From Burkholderiales bacterium (GTDB taxonomy: Bacteria; Pseudomonadota; Gammaproteobacteria; Burkholderiales; Burkholderiaceae_C): a stretch of DNA of 64,000 bases. The stretch covers positions 1 to 64,000 of the forward strand of contig JADJDV010000005.1 of NCBI GenBank assembly GCA_016702555.1, read 5' to 3'. The notes under the pieces are model-generated. The model ran no database searches. It saw only the letters and a list, made by a program, of their open reading frames with translations, and had not been told where the DNA came from. Positions within the stretch are counted from its first letter, which is position 1. Every line of letters starts with the position of its first letter. Both the position numbers and the translations under genes were made by a program. This document shows positions 61,683 to 64,000 of this stretch, piece after piece.

Positions 61683-64000
61683 ATGCATTCCGCGACCACG
61701 CCGACGGCGACCGACCGCGCGCACCGGACGCCACGCCCCTGGCGCCAGCGCCTGCGCGTGCTGTTCGGGCACGACCGCCTGGCCCACATCGCGCCGCTGG
61801 CGGCGGTGCTGCTGTTTCTGGCGGCGATCAGCGCGGCCTTCTGGTACCTGCGGCTGGAGGAATTGCGGCGCGAGCAGGAGGCCGTCAAGCGCGACGTCGA
61901 ATACAGCCAGCAGCGCGTGCGCCTGCGCTTGCTGGAGCGGCAGGAGCAGACCATGCGTCTGGCGCGCGACATCGCCAACCGCGAGGTCAATCCGGCGCAG
62001 TTCCGCCTGCGCGCCGGCTCGATGGTGGCGCAGTACGCCGAACTGGTGGCGATCAGCTGGATCGATGAACACCGGCGCCTGGTCGCGCTGGAAAGCTCAC
62101 CCAGCGTCAACGCGGCGCGCGACTGGGTCGAGAGCGGCGTGCTGAAACCGGGCGAGGTGCAGACCGGCTACGAGCTCGCGCGCGACATGCTGCAGCCGGT
62201 GTATTCGCAGCCGCTGGCCGTGAAGGGCGCCGACTCGGTGCTGCAGCTGCACGTGCCCATCACGCCGCGCGGCAAGTTCACTGGCGAACTGCTGGTGGAG
62301 TATTCGGTCGATTCGCTGATGCGCTACGGCGTGCCGGCCGAAATCCTGGCCAAGTACGCGATCGCCCTGCTTGATGCCAAGGGGGAGTTGCTGGCCGGTC
62401 ACAGCATTCCCGATCGCAGCGGCCTGTCCGAACTGCTGCCCTGGACCGACCAGGTCAACGAAATCCAGACGCCGGTGTCGCCGGTCGGCAACGGCCTGGT
62501 GCTGCGCGCGCAGGCCTGGCGCACCTCACAGGACGTGGTCGGCGGCACCTGGTTCTGGCTGGTCGCGGCGTTGGCGGCGATGACCACCTGGATGCTGCTG
62601 GCCAACTGGCGCCAGAGCCAGCGCCGCCTGCAGGCGCAGCACGCCTTGCTGGCCGAGACCAGCTTCCGCCGCGCGATGGAGAACTCCATGCTCACCGGCA
62701 TGCGCGCGCTGGATCTGCAAGGCCGCATCACCTACGTCAACCCGGCGTTCTGCCAGATGACCGGCTGGAGCGAGGACGAGCTGATCGGCCAGGCCGAGCC
62801 GTTTTCCTACTGGCCCGAGCAGGACCGCGACGTGCTGACCGCGCGCCTGTCCGAGGAATTGGGCGGTGCGGCCGATTCGTCGGGCTTTCAGATGCGCGTC
62901 AAGCGCAAGGACGGCTCGATGTTCGACGCGCGCCTGTACGTCTCGCCGCTGATCGACGCCACCGGCAAGCAGACCGGCTGGATGGCCTCGATGACCGACA
63001 TCACCGAGCCGAATCGGGTGCGGCGCCAGCTGTCGGCCTCGTACGAGCGCTTCACCACGGTGCTGGAGGCACTGGACGCCTCGGTGTCGGTGGCACCGCT
63101 GGGCAGCGAGGAACTGCTGTTCGCCAACAAGCTGTACCGCCAGTGGTTTGGCGGTTCGACCGCCGGGCATCTGACGCTGGTGGTGCGCGGCGGCACGCCC
63201 GAAACCCAGGTCTCGGACGAAACCCTGGACGCGGTCGACGCCTTTGCCGGCCTGCCGCTCGACAGCCTGGCGACGGCGCCGCTGGCCGAACATGCCGAGG
63301 TCTACATCGAGCCGCTGGAGAAGTGGCTGGAGGTGCGCTCGCGCTACCTCAACTGGGTCGACGGTCGGCTGGCGCAGATGGTGATCGCCACCGACATCAC
63401 GGCGCGCCGCATGGCGCAGGAGCAGGCCGCCGCCCAGGCCGAGCGCGCGCAGACCGCCAGCCGCCTGATCACCATGGGCGAGATGGCTTCCAGCGTGGCG
63501 CACGAGCTGAACCAGCCGCTCACCGCCATCAGCAACTACTGCAACGGCATGATCTCGCGCCTGCGCGGTGGCAGCATCAGCCCGCCCGACCTGCTGGCCG
63601 CGCTCGAGAAGACCGCGCGCCAGGCGCAGCGTGCCGGCCAGGTGATCCAGCACATCCGCAATTTCGTCAAGCGCAGCGAGCCGCGTCGCCAGTGGTCGGC
63701 GATCCCGCCCATGATCGAGCAGGTGGTCGAGCTGGCCGAGATCGAGCTGCGCCGCCGCCAGGTGCGGCTGACCCACTTCGTGGCCCCGCAGCTGCCGGCG
63801 CTGTACGCCGATCCGATTCTGATCGAGCAAGCCTTGATCAACCTGATCAAGAACGGCGCCGAATCGATCGATGCCGCGCACCGTGCGCCGGGCAACCGGC
63901 TGGTCGACCTGCGCGTGATGCAGCGCGACATCGACGGCCAGCCGACGGTGTACTTCGCCGTCACCGACACCGGTCGTGGCCTGCCGCGCGAAGTGCTGGA
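61683..64000 (+). CDS. PAS-domain sensor histidine kinase, 3' end beyond the window
   Basis: Open frame from ATG 61683 to the edge (772 codons). TM1 about 35-56, a periplasmic sensor region 60-285 with a dCache-like layout, TM2 about 286-306, PAS domain about 325-445 (AMENSMLTGMRALDLQGRIT, then YVNPAFCQMTGWSEDE) with PAC, a second degenerate PAS, H-box SVAHELNQPLTAISNY with phospho-acceptor His607, N-box NLIKNGAESID near 720 and G1 box DTGRGLP at the edge. The HELNQPL box groups it with FixL/DctB-type HPK4 kinases. Divergent from aceE; its partner regulator should follow. Confidence 0.93.
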   Translation, partial: MHSATTPTATDRAHRTPRPWRQRLRVLFGHDRLAHIAPLAAVLLFLAAISAAFWYLRLEELRREQEAVKRDVEYSQQRVRLRLLERQEQTMRLARDIANREVNPAQFRLRAGSMVAQYAELVAISWIDEHRRLVALESSPSVNAARDWVESGVLKPGEVQTGYELARDMLQPVYSQPLAVKGADSVLQLHVPITPRGKFTGELLVEYSVDSLMRYGVPAEILAKYAIALLDAKGELLAGHSIPDRSGLSELLPWTDQVNEIQTPVSPVGNGLVLRAQAWRTSQDVVGGTWFWLVAALAAMTTWMLLANWRQSQRRLQAQHALLAETSFRRAMENSMLTGMRALDLQGRITYVNPAFCQMTGWSEDELIGQAEPFSYWPEQDRDVLTARLSEELGGAADSSGFQMRVKRKDGSMFDARLYVSPLIDATGKQTGWMASMTDITEPNRVRRQLSASYERFTTVLEALDASVSVAPLGSEELLFANKLYRQWFGGSTAGHLTLVVRGGTPETQVSDETLDAVDAFAGLPLDSLATAPLAEHAEVYIEPLEKWLEVRSRYLNWVDGRLAQMVIATDITARRMAQEQAAAQAERAQTASRLITMGEMASSVAHELNQPLTAISNYCNGMISRLRGGSISPPDLLAALEKTARQAQRAGQVIQHIRNFVKRSEPRRQWSAIPPMIEQVVELAEIELRRRQVRLTHFVAPQLPALYADPILIEQALINLIKNGAESIDAAHRAPGNRLVDLRVMQRDIDGQPTVYFAVTDTGRGLPREVL

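Overview
The window is GC-rich DNA from a betaproteobacterium, most likely Burkholderiales/Comamonadaceae. This is inferred from base composition, two Bug-type (tripartite tricarboxylate) solute receptors, and a core block of rpiA, pyrD and a pyruvate dehydrogenase operon. No 16S or species marker is present, so genus is not claimed.

Layout. (1) 1-2642: right end of an integrative element reading leftwards (AlpA-like regulator, small phage-type genes, P4-type integrase), closed by a 17-bp repeat that matches the 3' end of a tRNA-Ser gene. (2) 2643-37667: a second genomic island in tandem at the same site. It has the same 17-bp core at its far end, paired TATACGG arm-type sites at both ends, and its own integrase, which has lost 70 residues including the first catalytic Arg. 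Its left part (4.7-10.5 kb) is an insertion-sequence graveyard of one IS3 and pieces of four IS66 elements. Its cargo (10.6-31.8 kb) is a catabolic cluster. One half encodes a Bug receptor, enoyl-CoA hydratase, class III CoA-transferase, LysR regulator, nitronate monooxygenase-like flavoprotein, succinate-semialdehyde-type dehydrogenase, thioesterase, iron alcohol dehydrogenase, FadB-like enzyme and thiolase. The other half encodes a Crp/Fnr regulator, two tandem split ThDP-enzyme pairs, a GMC oxidoreductase, a second Bug receptor, an acyl-CoA ligase, an APH-fold kinase and a truncated acyl-CoA dehydrogenase. The right part carries nested IS200/IS256, a toxin-antitoxin pair plus a dead antitoxin, and the integrase. 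(3) 37668-45400: an IS5 element and a type I restriction-modification system in which a RelE/BrnA-like toxin-antitoxin pair lies antisense between hsdS and hsdM. (4) 45.4-64 kb: chromosomal backbone with an amidase, a MacAB-like export operon carrying two lesions, a CapD/WbpM-type sugar-nucleotide dehydratase, rpiA, pyrD, lpdA-aceF-aceE and a divergent PAS histidine kinase cut by the window edge.

How it works together (inference). The island looks like a carbon-acid utilisation island: periplasmic receptors capture an organic acid, the ligase activates it, and hydratase, dehydrogenase and thiolase carry out beta-oxidation. The ligase, kinase and acyl-CoA dehydrogenase trio resembles the LvaE/LvaA/LvaC logic for 4-hydroxyacyl-CoA, and the iron-ADH plus SSADH pair resembles 4-hydroxybutyrate oxidation. 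The island appears immobilised: the integrase lacks a catalytic residue, an arm site is split by IS630, and the acyl-CoA dehydrogenase is cut off after about 28 residues.
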